Shown here piece after piece: positions 47,026 through 56,565 of a stretch of 64,000 bases of DNA. The stretch lies in assembly GCF_000711885.1 (NCBI RefSeq), contig NZ_JONK01000016.1:51307-115306 (forward strand), in the 5' to 3' direction. The notes beneath the pieces were generated by a model, which was not told where the DNA came from, searched no databases, and was given only the letters and a program-made list of their open reading frames with translations. Position 1 is the first letter of the stretch. Each line of letters begins with the position of its first letter. The DNA is from Chromobacterium haemolyticum DSM 19808. Its GTDB lineage: Bacteria > Pseudomonadota > Gammaproteobacteria > Burkholderiales > Chromobacteriaceae. The position numbers and the translations under genes were made by a program.

Positions 47026-49002
47026 ATGTCTAAAAAACACTATTTGCTGCCTATCCCGCTGGCGCTCGCCGTCGGCCACGCCTTTGCCCAGGAGCTGCCG
47101 GAATTCCGCGGCGAGGAAGTCCTCGTCGCCGCCGCCAAGGAGGAACAGCCGCTGAAAATGTCGGTGGACCCGCGCGCGCCGCGCCAGCCGCTGCCGTCCG
47201 CCGACGGCGCCGGCTTGCTCAAAGGCCTGCCCGGTTTCAACGTCATCCGCAAGGGCGGCGCCTCCGGCGATCCGCTGCTGCGCGGCCTGGGCGGTTCGCG
47301 ACTGGCCATCCTCGCCGACGGCAATTTCGTGTTCGGCGGCTGCGGCGGCCGCATGGACCCGCCCACCGCCTATCTTTACCCGGACGCCTATGACGAAGTG
47401 AACGTGGTCAAGGGTCCGCAAAGCGTCAAACTCGGGCCCGGCCTGATCAGCGGCGGCGTCAACTTCGAACGCAAGACCAAGCGCTTTGACGAGGCCGGCG
47501 TGCGCTTCAACGGCAGCCTGACCGGCGGCAACGCCGACCGCAACGACGTCTACGCCGATGCCGCCTTCGGCTCCAGCCTGGGCTATGTGCGAGCCATCGC
47601 CAGCCGCAATCACGGCGGCGACTACAAGGACGGCAACGGCGCCAAGGTCCACTCCAGCTTCGACCGCGACAGCCAGACCCTGATCGCCGGCCTGACCCCG
47701 GACCGGGACACCACGCTGGAACTGGCGCTGGACCGAAGCCGCGGCCAGGCCGCCTACGCGGACCGAGGCATGGACGGCAGCAAGTTCGACCGCGACGCCT
47801 GGAGCTTCAAAGCCGAGCGCCGCAACCTCAGCGGCTGGCTGGACGCGCTGCGGCTGCAACTGGGTCATAGCTATGTCGACCACGTGATGGACAACTACTC
47901 CCTGCGCCCGCAGACCGCCCCGGCGAGCCGTTCCGCGATGAACCCGGACCGCAGCGCCGACACCGGCCGCCTGGCCGCCGACATGGCGTTTGGCGACTGG
48001 GAAGTGAGCGCCGGGTTCGACTGGCTCAGCGACCGCCACCGCAGCCGCATGGGCAAAGGCGTCAATGCCGGCCAATACGTGGACCAGCCGCGCGCGCCCA
48101 ACCAAAGCTTCGACAATCACGGCGTCTACGCCGAAGCCAGCCACCCGCTGGGCGCCGGCGGCAAGCTGATTGCCGGTCTGCGCCGCGACCAGACCCAGGC
48201 GGTTTACGAGGCCAAGGCCGCCACGCACATGATGCCGGCCCAAGCGCGCCAGGAAACCCAGTACCAGCTCAACGCCGGCTTCCTTCGCTATGAGCACACG
48301 GCGGGCAATTGGACCCGCTACGTCGGCCTGGGCCAAGCCGAACGCGCGCCTGACTTCTGGGAGCGCAACAAGAGCTCGACGCTGAACAGCGAAACCAACC
48401 GTCAGCTGGACGCCGGCCTGCTCTACCGCGACGACAAACTGCAAGGTTCGCTATCCGCCTACGCCAGCCGCGTGCAGAACTTTATCCTGGTGGAAGGCGA
48501 GCCCGGCGCAATCGGCGGCAAGGCTCGCAATATCGATGCCCGCCGCTACGGCTTCGAAGGCGACCTCAGCTGGCGCTTCGCGCCGGAATGGACGCTGTCC
48601 GGCAGCCTGGCCTGGGTTTGGGCCGCCAACCTCGATGAGAACCGCCCGCTGGGCCAGACTCCGCCGCTGGACGCCAAGGCGGCGCTGAAATGGGACAACG
48701 GCAAATACGCGGCCGGCCTGACCGTGCGCGGCGTGCAGCGTCAGGACCGCGTGGCTCCGGGCCAGGGCAATATCGTCGGCACCGACATCGGCGCGACGCC
48801 GGGCTTCGGCGTGGTGTCGCTGGACGGCGGCCTGCGGCTGAACAAACACGCCAAACTGCTGGTTGGCGTGGACAACCTGTTCAACAAAGCCTACGCCGAA
48901 AGCGTCAGCAAGGGAGGCGCGATGGTGGCCGGTTACGAACGCACCCTGCAGGTCAACGAGCCGGGCCGCACCGTGTGGGGCCGCGTGCAATTACAGTTCT
49001 GA
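47026..49002 (+). CDS. oprC: TonB-dependent copper receptor, OprC/NosA type
   Basis: A 658-residue outer-membrane receptor with signal peptide (cleavage after AFA, about 22), plug domain and a C-terminal beta barrel ending in aromatic Phe (VQLQF). The plug contains FGGCGGRMDPPTAY; Cys106 and Met110 reproduce the C-x3-M copper site of Pseudomonas OprC. NosA/OprC proteins supply copper, for example for nitrous-oxide reductase. It is divergent from the regBA operon with about 120 bp between the start codons. Confidence 0.88.
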   Translation: MSKKHYLLPIPLALAVGHAFAQELPEFRGEEVLVAAAKEEQPLKMSVDPRAPRQPLPSADGAGLLKGLPGFNVIRKGGASGDPLLRGLGGSRLAILADGNFVFGGCGGRMDPPTAYLYPDAYDEVNVVKGPQSVKLGPGLISGGVNFERKTKRFDEAGVRFNGSLTGGNADRNDVYADAAFGSSLGYVRAIASRNHGGDYKDGNGAKVHSSFDRDSQTLIAGLTPDRDTTLELALDRSRGQAAYADRGMDGSKFDRDAWSFKAERRNLSGWLDALRLQLGHSYVDHVMDNYSLRPQTAPASRSAMNPDRSADTGRLAADMAFGDWEVSAGFDWLSDRHRSRMGKGVNAGQYVDQPRAPNQSFDNHGVYAEASHPLGAGGKLIAGLRRDQTQAVYEAKAATHMMPAQARQETQYQLNAGFLRYEHTAGNWTRYVGLGQAERAPDFWERNKSSTLNSETNRQLDAGLLYRDDKLQGSLSAYASRVQNFILVEGEPGAIGGKARNIDARRYGFEGDLSWRFAPEWTLSGSLAWVWAANLDENRPLGQTPPLDAKAALKWDNGKYAAGLTVRGVQRQDRVAPGQGNIVGTDIGATPGFGVVSLDGGLRLNKHAKLLVGVDNLFNKAYAESVSKGGAMVAGYERTLQVNEPGRTVWGRVQLQF

Positions 49003-49024
49003 TTCCTCGCCCTCTCGCCGCCGT

Positions 49025-49054
49025 GCCTCCAGTCTGCTAGGCTGGAGGCCTTTT
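49025..49054 (+). terminator. Intrinsic terminator after the copper receptor gene
   Basis: GCCTCCAG and CTGGAGGC, 9-nt loop, followed by CTTTTG. Confidence 0.82.
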
Positions 49055-49076
49055 GCCACCGCCCTCTCCCCGCCGG

Positions 49077-49478
49077 ATGAAAACGCCCTATCTGAAAATC
49101 CTCGCTTGCGGCCTGACCCTGTTCATCCTGCTCGGCCCGCTGGTGGCCTTGCTGGCCAGCGGCGTGGTGCCGATGATGGCTTATTTGATGGGTGCGATCC
49201 CGGCACTGGGATTCGGTCTGCTGCTCTGCCTGCTGCGCATGTTGCTGGCCCGTCCCATCGCTGGCTGGCAGCAGGGATGGCCGCGCTGGCTGTTGGCCTT
49301 GGTCGCCTTCCTGCCCGGCGCTTTCAGCGGCAGCGCGGTCACCTTCGTTTACGCCAGACTGGCCGAACCGCTGCTGTACAACGACCTGATGAACCTCTAC
49401 CTTGGCGCCATGGCAGGCGGCGTCTGCAACGCGCTGTTCTGGCTGATGCGCTTTGGCGCGCCTTCCCGACCCGACTAG
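49077..49478 (+). CDS. Hypothetical integral membrane protein
   Basis: A 133-residue protein with four predicted membrane helices (about 7-27, 31-53, 70-88 and 103-127). No family motif is recognised. It begins 22 bp after the receptor gene's terminator. The ATG at 49077 is preceded by CGCCGG rather than a good ribosome-binding site. Confidence 0.6.
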   Translation: MKTPYLKILACGLTLFILLGPLVALLASGVVPMMAYLMGAIPALGFGLLLCLLRMLLARPIAGWQQGWPRWLLALVAFLPGAFSGSAVTFVYARLAEPLLYNDLMNLYLGAMAGGVCNALFWLMRFGAPSRPD

Positions 49479-49488
49479 GCAAAAAGAA

Positions 49489-49510
49489 AGCCCGCCGAAA
49501 CCGGCGAGCT
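49489..49510. terminator. Hairpin between convergent genes
   Basis: AGCCCGCCG-aaac-CGGCGAGCT with one bulge. A-rich sequence on the left gives a T-run on the minus strand, so it can end the two-component operon as well. Confidence 0.65.
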
Positions 49511-49603
49511 GCAACCAAATGTAGAACGCTGGCTGCGTCAGGGCCAGCGCAGCCAGCATAGCCGGATTCCCCCGGCGTTCCCATGCGGCGAATTGCCGCA
49601 GCC

Positions 49604-50956
49604 TCAGCGCCGACGCAAACTGGCTTCCAGCCCGCCGCCGTCGCGGTTGGCCAGGCTCAGCCTCAGGCCGTGCAGCTCCGCCACCCGCTCGACGATGGAC
49701 AGCCCCAGCCCGCTGCCGGCCACGTCCTGGCCCGGCGGGCGGAAGAAGCGCTCGCGTATCCGTGCCAGCCATTCCGCCGCTACGCCCGGACCACGGTCCA
49801 GCACGCTAACCGCGTCCTCGGCCAGCACCAGCCGCGCCTCGCCGCCCTCGGCGCCGTAGCGGATGGCGTTCTCCAGCAGATTGCGCAGCATCAGCCCCAC
49901 CAGGGTTTCATCGCCGCTCAAAGGCAAGGCCCGCTCCGGTACGCAACGCCATTCCGTCTCCAGCTTCACCCCCTTGAGCGCAGCCTCCGCCGCCATCTCC
50001 GCCAGCAAGCGCTCCGCCAGCGTCGCCCAGGCGATGGGCTGCCCCTGTCCCGGCCGGCTAAGCGGGTCCAGCCGCGACAGAGCCAGCAACTGCTCCACCA
50101 GCCGCGTGGCGCGGTCTATGCCCAGCATCAGCTGCCGCAACGCGTGCTTGCGCCGTTCCTCGTCCGGCAACAGCTCCAACACCTCGGCCTGCACTTTCAG
50201 CGCCGCCAGCGGCGTGCGCAGTTCATGCGCGGCGTCGGCGGTGAAGCGGCGCTCATGTTCCAGCGTGGAGGCAATGCGGGCGAACAAGGCGTTGAGCGCG
50301 TCCACCAACGGCATCACCTCCCGCGGCACCTCGCGCGACACCGGCTCGCTGTCGTCCGGCGCGCGCTGGGCAATGCCGGCGGCCAGACGCTTGAGCGGCC
50401 CCAGTTCGCGACGCACCGCCAGCAGGATCAGCAACAGCATCACCGGCAGACCCAACAGCCACGGCAGCAGCTGGGCGGACACCACCTTCAGCACCATGTC
50501 GTGCCGCAAGCCCTGCTTCTGCCCCACCGCCACCAGCCGCGAACCGTCCGGCGCGGCCAGATAGATCAGTCGCCAGTTGTGATCGCTGTCCTTGCCGCGA
50601 TAATCGTGGAAGCCGCGCCGTTCCGGCTCGAAATCGAAGCGACGGCCGCGGCCGTCGCTGAGCAGCAACCGGCCGTGGCGGTCCCATACCGCCAAGCCGA
50701 AATCGTCGTTGTCCAACTGCCCCTTGTCCGCGTGTTTGAGCAGATGCTTGAGCTTGGGCAGATCAATCACCTCTTCGTCGCCGACATCCACCAGCAGCAG
50801 CTGCCGAGCAAACTGGCCCATCTGGGTGTCGAACAGCTCGTCCACCTCCTCGTGCGCCAGCCAGGCCGCGGCGGCGGAAGCCACCAGCCAGATCGCCGGC
50901 ACAATCAACAACAGCAGCAGCAATAGCCGCGCCTGCAGGCTGCGCGGTCCTCTCAT
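49604..50956 (-). CDS. Sensor histidine kinase, QseC-like
   Basis: A 450-residue kinase with two membrane helices (about 10-30 and 160-180) around a periplasmic sensor of about 125 residues, a HAMP-like linker and the His box [20 protein letters not shown]-binding N ([11 protein letters not shown]) and G ([12 protein letters not shown]) boxes follow. The start is the ATG in the ATGA overlap with the regulator gene. QseC is the nearest type (H-box and domain layout); PmrB or TctE relatives remain possible. Confidence 0.85.
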   Translation of the reverse strand: MRGPRSLQARLLLLLLLIVPAIWLVASAAAAWLAHEEVDELFDTQMGQFARQLLLVDVGDEEVIDLPKLKHLLKHADKGQLDNDDFGLAVWDRHGRLLLSDGRGRRFDFEPERRGFHDYRGKDSDHNWRLIYLAAPDGSRLVAVGQKQGLRHDMVLKVVSAQLLPWLLGLPVMLLLILLAVRRELGPLKRLAAGIAQRAPDDSEPVSREVPREVMPLVDALNALFARIASTLEHERRFTADAAHELRTPLAALKVQAEVLELLPDEERRKHALRQLMLGIDRATRLVEQLLALSRLDPLSRPGQGQPIAWATLAERLLAEMAAEAALKGVKLETEWRCVPERALPLSGDETLVGLMLRNLLENAIRYGAEGGEARLVLAEDAVSVLDRGPGVAAEWLARIRERFFRPPGQDVAGSGLGLSIVERVAELHGLRLSLANRDGGGLEASLRRR

Positions 50957-51615
50957 GCCGGATCTCCCAAGGTATAGCCGACGCCGCGCAGCGTGCGGAT
51001 GAAGGCGCTGCCCAGCTTCTTGCGCAAATGATGCACATGTACCTCCACCGCATTGCTTTCCAGCTCCTGTCCCCAACCGTAGAGCTTGTCCTCGATCAGC
51101 TCGCGCGGCAGCACTCGTCCCTTGTGGCTGAGCAGCAGCTCAAGCAGCGCCAGCTCGCGCGCGGTCAACTCAAGCGGTGCGCCGTCCAGCGTGGCCGCGC
51201 GCGCCACCGGGTCCAGACAGAGACGGCCATGCCGCCATTCCGGATGGCTCTGGCCGTGGCGGCGACGATGGAGCGCGCGCAGCCGCGCCGCCACCTCCGT
51301 CAGCGCGAACGGCTTGACCAAATAATCGTCGGCGCCGGCGTCCAGGCCGCCCACGCGGTCTGCCAGCGCGTCGCGCGCGGTCAACACCAGCACCGGCACA
51401 TCCTGACCGCCGCGCCGCCAGGCGGACAAGATATCCATGCCGTCCATGCCCGGCAGCCCCAGGTCCAGCACCACCGCGTCGTAAGGCGCGGCGCCAAGCG
51501 CCGCCAGGCCCTGCTTGCCGTCGCGAAACCAATCCGCGACGAAACCCAGCTGCTCCAGGCCCATCTTCAACCCGTCGCCGATCTGAGCGTCGTCCTCCAC
51601 CACCAAAACCCGCAT
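50953..51615 (-). CDS. OmpR-family response regulator, QseB-like
   Basis: A 220-residue regulator: receiver domain with phospho-Asp at about 51 ([13 protein letters not shown]), Lys in YLVKPF, then a winged helix ([43 protein letters not shown]). It is first in a two-gene operon with the kinase and divergent from the plcP-agt operon. Confidence 0.88.
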   Translation of the reverse strand: MRVLVVEDDAQIGDGLKMGLEQLGFVADWFRDGKQGLAALGAAPYDAVVLDLGLPGMDGMDILSAWRRGGQDVPVLVLTARDALADRVGGLDAGADDYLVKPFALTEVAARLRALHRRRHGQSHPEWRHGRLCLDPVARAATLDGAPLELTARELALLELLLSHKGRVLPRELIEDKLYGWGQELESNAVEVHVHHLRKKLGSAFIRTLRGVGYTLGDPA

Positions 51616-51747
51616 ATCCGTCTCCCCGCCGCCGGGCGTTCAAGGTCCCGGCAGCCTAGCGCGCTCTCGCCGCCGTAACAAGCGCCGCCGCAAAACCGGA
51701 TTGCAGCAGCCTGCGCTTAAGACAATCTTAAAGGCTGCGCTCAAGAA

Positions 51748-51787
51748 ATTTCATCGCCTCGTCACTGAAATCTCACGCGACTGTCAC
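51748..51787 (+). promoter_or_regulatory. Four tandem Pho-box half-sites
   Basis: Four 7-mers, ATTTCAT (51748), TCGTCAC (51759), ATCTCAC (51770) and CTGTCAC (51781), repeat at exactly 11-bp intervals, as in PhoB boxes (consensus CTGTCAT/C plus a 4-bp spacer). The last one matches the consensus fully. It lies 48 bp upstream of the phosphoesterase start codon. Confidence 0.75.
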
Positions 51788-51834
51788 CTGCCGCTGGCAG
51801 CATCGCCAGCAGTCCACAGGCCGACGGAGCCGCC

Positions 51835-52665
51835 ATGCAGCCAGACCCCGCCCCCGACAGCGCCCGACAACTGCGCGCGATCTGGATTTCCGACGTCCAC
51901 CTCGGCACCTCCGGCTGCCGCGCCGACCACCTGCTGGATTTCCTTCGCTTTCACGAATCCGAATACCTGTACCTGGTCGGCGACATCGTCGACGGCTGGC
52001 AACTGAAAAAATCCTGGTACTGGAAACAAAGCCATAACGACGTGGTGCAGAAAGTGCTGCGCAAGGCTCGCAAGGGCACCAAGGTGATCTACGTGCCCGG
52101 CAACCACGACGAGGCGGCGCGCCAATACGCCGGGCTGGACTTCGGCGGCATCGCCATCCGCCAGGAGGCCGAGCACCGCACCGCCGACGGCAAGCGGCTG
52201 CTGATCCTGCACGGCGACGAGTTCGACGGCGTGATCCAATACGCCAAATGGCTGGCCTACGTCGGCGACACCCTATACACCCTGATCCTGGAACTGAACC
52301 GCGGCTTCAACTGGGCGCGGCTGAAACTGGGCCTGCCGTACTGGTCTCTGTCGCAATATCTGAAACACCGAGTCAAAAACGCGGTCAACTTCATCAGCAA
52401 CTTCGAAACCATTCTCGCCGGAGAAGCGCGCCGGCGCGGCTTCGACGGCGTGATCTGCGGCCATATCCACAAGGCCGAGGTGCGCGATATCGACGGCATC
52501 CTCTACGGCAACAGCGGCGACTGGGTGGAAAGCCTGTCCGCGCTGGTGGAACACCCCGACGGACGGCTGGAAGTGCTGTACTGGACCCAACTGGGCCAGC
52601 CGGCCGCCGCGCCGCAACCCCAAGCGGCGCAAGCCGACCACAAGGAACCGACATGCGCATCCTGA
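51835..52665 (+). CDS. Calcineurin-type metallophosphoesterase, PlcP-like
   Basis: A 276-residue protein of the UDP-2,3-diacylglucosamine-hydrolase-like (COG2908) group. Metal motifs are ISDVHLG (about 18-24), GDIVDGW (about 49-55), PGNHDE (about 87-92), LHGDEFD (about 124-130) and GHIHKAE (about 206-212). In alphaproteobacteria, proteins of this group next to a GT4 glycosyltransferase are PlcP, which splits phospholipids to diacylglycerol under phosphate starvation. The overlap with the glycosyltransferase gene and the Pho box upstream favour PlcP over LpxH. The last 13 bp overlap the next gene. Confidence 0.75.
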   Translation: MQPDPAPDSARQLRAIWISDVHLGTSGCRADHLLDFLRFHESEYLYLVGDIVDGWQLKKSWYWKQSHNDVVQKVLRKARKGTKVIYVPGNHDEAARQYAGLDFGGIAIRQEAEHRTADGKRLLILHGDEFDGVIQYAKWLAYVGDTLYTLILELNRGFNWARLKLGLPYWSLSQYLKHRVKNAVNFISNFETILAGEARRRGFDGVICGHIHKAEVRDIDGILYGNSGDWVESLSALVEHPDGRLEVLYWTQLGQPAAAPQPQAAQADHKEPTCAS

Positions 52666-53693
52666 TCGTCACCGACGCCTGGCTGCCCCAGGTCAACGGC
52701 GTGGTCCGCTCGCTGACCGAAACCGCCCGCGAACTGGCCGGCTTCGGACACCAGGTGGAAATGATCACCCCGCAGGCCTTTCGCACTCTGCCCTGCCCCA
52801 CTTACCCCGACATCCGGCTGTCGCTGTTCCCCTACCGCACAGTAGCCGCGCGCATCTCCGCCTTCGCCCCGGACGCCGTCCACATCGCCACCGAGGGACC
52901 GCTGGGCCTGGCCGCGCGCCGCTATTGCCTGCGCCACGGCCTGGCCTTCTCCACCGCCTACCACACCCGCTTTCCGGAATACGTGCACGCCCGCTGCCGG
53001 CTGCCGCTGGCGGTCAGTTACGCCTGGATGCGCCGCTTCCACAACGCCGCCCATTGCGTGATGGTGCCCACTCAATCCATCGCCGACGATTTGACCGCCC
53101 GCGGCTTCCGCAACGTCAAGCTGTGGAGCCGCGGCGTGGACACCGCGCTATTCAGCCCCGGCCCGCGCGACCGGCTGGACGGCACCGCGCCGCCGCGCTT
53201 CGTCTACATCGGCCGGGTGGCGGTGGAAAAAAACATCGAAGCCTTCCTCAAGCTGGAGCTGCCGGGCAGCAAATGGGTGGTGGGCGACGGCCCGCAACTG
53301 GCCCGGCTGAAACAGCAATATCAGGACGTTCACTTCGCCGGCATCTTTCCCCAGCATGAACTGGCGCGTTTCTACCGCGCAGCCGACGTCTTCGTGTTCC
53401 CCAGCCTGACCGACACCTTCGGCCTGGTGCTGCTGGAGGCGATGGCCTGCGGCACGCCGGTGGCCGCCTATCCAGTGGCAGGCCCGCTGGACGTGGTGGG
53501 CGACAGCGGCGCCGGCGTGCTGGACGCGGACCTGCGGGCCGCCTGCCTCAAAGCCCTGGAATTGGACCGCGGCCATGTGCGCGCCGTCGCGGAACGCTAT
53601 TCCTGGCAAGCGGCCAGCCGCCAGTTCGAACAACATTTGCGCCCCGCGCGGCTGGCGCTGGCCGCCCCGCTGCCAGACCCAAAGGCCGGCTGA
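52653..53693 (+). CDS. Family 4 glycosyltransferase, Agt-like glycolipid synthase
   Basis: A 346-residue GT-B enzyme starting MRILIVTDAWLPQVNGVVRS, with the ATEGPLG and YHTRFPEY acceptor-side motifs of lipid glycosyltransferases (SqdX/MgtA/Agt-like). The donor-site block is SLTDTFGLVLLEAMACGTPV (EX7E). It would add a sugar to diacylglycerol to make a phosphorus-free membrane lipid. AAGGA 6 nt upstream supports the ATG at 52653, inside the end of the phosphoesterase gene. The sugar donor cannot be read from the sequence. Confidence 0.78.
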   Translation: MRILIVTDAWLPQVNGVVRSLTETARELAGFGHQVEMITPQAFRTLPCPTYPDIRLSLFPYRTVAARISAFAPDAVHIATEGPLGLAARRYCLRHGLAFSTAYHTRFPEYVHARCRLPLAVSYAWMRRFHNAAHCVMVPTQSIADDLTARGFRNVKLWSRGVDTALFSPGPRDRLDGTAPPRFVYIGRVAVEKNIEAFLKLELPGSKWVVGDGPQLARLKQQYQDVHFAGIFPQHELARFYRAADVFVFPSLTDTFGLVLLEAMACGTPVAAYPVAGPLDVVGDSGAGVLDADLRAACLKALELDRGHVRAVAERYSWQAASRQFEQHLRPARLALAAPLPDPKAG

Positions 53694-54410
53694 GCCCCTC
53701 TTGCATTGGGCGCGGCGGAGTCTTATAGTGGAATAGTCAACACGACAGGGAGGGTTCCGAATGCTTTCACGGCAGAATGCCGGCGGCCATCCAGTGATAC
53801 ACGCGTTGAGCATCGGCCAATAACCACGGCCAGCCAAATCGGCACAGTCCGCAACGCCAAGCCAGCCTCCAAGACGGAGCACAAGCAGCCCAGGCCCGGC
53901 CGGTCCGCCAAATTCAGAGTTAGCAAACTTGAGATTACCGTTTGTCGATTTGCCAAGTAAGAAAGACGCGGTTGGTCTTTCTGTGATGTCCATCAAGGAC
54001 ACATGCGCGGCAGCCCGTCATGATGATGGCTCCGCCTCAACACGGCAACGTCATTGAGCTGTCTTGGACAGCCCGCTCTTTGGTAACGGCCTTGCGGCAG
54101 TAGTAGTGGTAGTGAAGCCAGCAAGGGGAAAGCGCACAGTATTTCTCCGTATGTTGTCTGAGAGGGCGTCCCGCCATGGTGACGCCCTCTTTCGTTGCGC
54201 CGCCCACAAATAACGCGCAGCGATAAACACATCAGAAAACAATCGTTCGGCTGTAACGGCAATGTCGGTTAACATGCTGTTCCAATTGAATTTAACGCCG
54301 CTCGCGCCGGGTTTGCCCAGCAAGAGCGAGCGGCGAAGCGCCAAACCGGTTAAAATCGGCCCCAATACTTTTCGAGCTTCTACTTCATAAATTAGCGAGC
54401 AGCAAACCTT
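53694..54410. other. Long intergenic region with several hairpins
   Basis: About 715 bp without a convincing protein gene. Hairpins lie at 53960-53982 (AGAAAGAC/GTCTTTCT), 53987-54001 (TGTCC/GGACA), 54058-54072 (GCTGTC/GACAGC) and 54161-54190. Short ORFs on both strands lack ribosome-binding sites. The last about 100 bp, AT-richer, should hold the fpr promoter. The first 250 bp may be a decayed insertion or repeat. Confidence 0.4.
54161..54195 (+). terminator. Strong hairpin with short T-run
   Basis: AGAGGGCGTC and GACGCCCTCT, perfect 10-bp arms with a 10-nt loop, followed by TTCGTT. No protein gene ends here on the + strand, so it may end a non-coding transcript. Confidence 0.6.
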
Positions 54411-55193
54411 ATGTCCTCTCCCAACCTGACCTCCGAAAAGGTCCTGTCCGTCCATCACTGGAACGACACCCTGTTCAGCTTCACCTGCACCCGCGACGCC
54501 GGCCTGCGCTTCATCAACGGCCAGTTCGTGATGATAGGTCTGGAAGTCAACGGCAAGCCGCTGATGCGCGCCTACTCCATCGTTAGCTCCAACTACGAAG
54601 AGCACATGGAGTTCTACAGCATCAAGGTTCAGGACGGTCCGCTGACCTCCCGCCTGCAGCACCTGAAGGTGGGCGACACCGTGATGATCAGCAAGAAGCC
54701 CACCGGCACCCTGGTGCAGGACAATCTGCTGCCCGGCAAGAACCTCTACCTGCTGTCCACCGGCACCGGCCTCGCCCCCTTCATGTCCATCATCAAAGAT
54801 CCGGACGTGTACGAGCGTTACGACAAGGTGATTTTGACCCACGGCGTGCGCTGGGTCAGCGAGCTGGGCTACCACGACTACATCACCAAAGAACTGCCGG
54901 AAAACGAATTCTTCGGCGAGATGGTGCGCGAAAAACTGATCTACTACCCGACCGTGACCCGCGAGCCGTTCCGCAATCAGGGCCGGCTGACCGATCTGAT
55001 CACCAGCGGCAAACTGTGCGCCGACATCGGCCTGCCGCAAATGAACCCGGAACACGACCGCGCGCTGATCTGCGGCAGCCCGTCCATGCTGCACGACCTG
55101 TGCGAGATCCTGAACGGCATGGGCTTCAAGGAATCGCCGCGCATGGGCGAACCGGCCGACTACGCGATCGAACGCGCCTTTGTCGAAAAATAA
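54411..55193 (+). CDS. fpr: Ferredoxin/flavodoxin-NADP+ reductase
   Basis: A 260-residue flavoprotein passing electrons between NADPH and ferredoxin or flavodoxin. FAD-binding RAYSIVSS (about 52-59), phosphate-binding GPLTSRL, NADP-site LSTGTGLAPFMSI (about 119-131) and ICGSPSML are present. The C-terminus ends YAIERAFVEK, as is usual for the bacterial subclass. It stands alone, after a long intergenic region. Confidence 0.95.
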   Translation: MSSPNLTSEKVLSVHHWNDTLFSFTCTRDAGLRFINGQFVMIGLEVNGKPLMRAYSIVSSNYEEHMEFYSIKVQDGPLTSRLQHLKVGDTVMISKKPTGTLVQDNLLPGKNLYLLSTGTGLAPFMSIIKDPDVYERYDKVILTHGVRWVSELGYHDYITKELPENEFFGEMVREKLIYYPTVTREPFRNQGRLTDLITSGKLCADIGLPQMNPEHDRALICGSPSMLHDLCEILNGMGFKESPRMGEPADYAIERAFVEK

Positions 55194-55218
55194 GCCGTCG
55201 CCTGGCTTCCGCCGCAAC

Positions 55219-55249
55219 AAAAACGCCATCCTTCACGGATGGCGTTTTT
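55219..55249. terminator. Bidirectional intrinsic terminator
   Basis: AAAAACGCCATCC and GGATGGCGTTTTT, perfect 13-bp arms with a 5-nt loop, between convergent fpr and the aminotransferase gene. Confidence 0.93.
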
Positions 55250-55305
55250 CCATTCCAACGGCTGACGCGCGGTCTCACCGCGCCCGCTGGGCAGAGAGCG
55301 AACGC

Positions 55306-56433
55306 TTATTTCAGCACGCTCTCCAGCGCTTTCAGACACAAGGCCACGTTCTCGCGGCGCGCGCCGTAACCCATCAGGCCGATGCGCCAGGCCTTGCCGG
55401 CCAAATCGCCCAGCCCGCCGCCTATCTCCAAGTTGTACTCCTGCAACAGACGATTGCGCGTGGCGGCATCGTCTATGCCCTCGGGAATATAGACGGCGTT
55501 CAACTGCGGCAGCCGCGCGGCGGCGTCCACCACAAACTTCAGCCCCAGCTTTTCCAGGCCGTCGCGCAGAATCAGATGCATGTCGCGATGGCGCTGCCAG
55601 GCCGTCTCCAGTCCCTCGACGGCTAGCTGACGCAACGACTCATGCAGCGCGTACAAAGCGTTCACCGGCGCGGTGTGATGGTAGCTGCGCTTGCCGCCGC
55701 CCCAATAGGCCATCACCAGAGTCTGATCAAGAAACCAACTGGGCACCAGACTTTGCCGCGCCTGCAACTTATCCACCGCAGCCGGTGAGAACGACAACGG
55801 CGACAGGCCGGGCACGCAGGACAGACACTTCTGGCTGCCGGAATACACCGCGTCCACACCCCATTCGTCCACCCGCAGCTCCACCCCGCCCAGCGAAGTC
55901 ACTGCGTCGACGATGCTCAGGCAGCCGTGACGTTTGGCCAGCGCGCACAGCGTCTTGGCGTCGGACAGCGCGCCAGTGGAGGTTTCGGCGTGGACAAAAG
56001 CCAGGAAACGCGCGTCCGGATTGGCTTTCAGCGCGCTCTCCACCGCGTCCGGGTCCACCGGCTGACCCCATGGGCTATCCACCAACACCGGCACCGCGCC
56101 CAGCCGCACCACATTCTGGCGCATGCGCTCGCCGAACACGCCGTTGCGGCAGACGATGACTTTCTCCCCCGGCTCAACCAGGTTGACGAAGCAGGCCTCC
56201 ATGCCGGCGGAGCCTGGCGCCGACAGCGCCACCGTCATCGGGTTTGTAGTTTGGAACGCGTATTGCAGCAGGCTTTTCACCTCGTCCATCATGCCGACGA
56301 ACAACGGGTCCAGGTGGCCGACAGTGGGACGGGCCTGAGCGGCCAGCACTTCCGGATAAACGTCGGACGGGCCCGGTCCCATCAGAATGCGGCGCGGCGG
56401 CAGGAAGGCGGAAACTTGCGGGGCGGCTAACAT
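55306..56433 (-). CDS. Alanine/serine-glyoxylate aminotransferase family
   Basis: A 375-residue class V PLP-dependent aminotransferase. The N-terminus has ILMGPGPSDV; the central SGSQKCLS holds the PLP lysine (about 202) and IVDAVTSLGG the PLP-ring Asp; GYGARRENV lies near the C-terminus. It moves an amino group from serine or alanine to glyoxylate, giving glycine. AGGAGC 4 nt upstream supports the ATG at 56433. Confidence 0.88.
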   Translation of the reverse strand: MLAAPQVSAFLPPRRILMGPGPSDVYPEVLAAQARPTVGHLDPLFVGMMDEVKSLLQYAFQTTNPMTVALSAPGSAGMEACFVNLVEPGEKVIVCRNGVFGERMRQNVVRLGAVPVLVDSPWGQPVDPDAVESALKANPDARFLAFVHAETSTGALSDAKTLCALAKRHGCLSIVDAVTSLGGVELRVDEWGVDAVYSGSQKCLSCVPGLSPLSFSPAAVDKLQARQSLVPSWFLDQTLVMAYWGGGKRSYHHTAPVNALYALHESLRQLAVEGLETAWQRHRDMHLILRDGLEKLGLKFVVDAAARLPQLNAVYIPEGIDDAATRNRLLQEYNLEIGGGLGDLAGKAWRIGLMGYGARRENVALCLKALESVLK

Positions 56434-56565
56434 GGAAGCTCCTTATGCGCAAAATGAACGAAAGCGGTTTCAACGCCGAAGCATGCGGCCGGCATCGAAC
56501 CACTCGAGTGTAACAGCATACGGTCGCCGGGCTCGCCTGTCCTAGCGGCGGCGGTCGCGCGCCAA

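Noticed and set aside
46906..48444. N-terminal extension of regB by over 500 codons
   Set aside because: The extension is antisense to the copper receptor gene and has biased shadow composition; RegB proteins start near 46905.
53706..53960. 84-codon + strand frame after the glycosyltransferase gene
   Set aside because: No ribosome-binding site and low-complexity, shadow-like composition. It may be part of a decayed repeat, but I cannot show coding.
54066..54160. Val-codon run (54100-54114) before a hairpin, as in a branched-chain amino acid leader peptide
   Set aside because: The frame has only a TTG start without ribosome-binding site, and the next gene is fpr, not an amino-acid operon.
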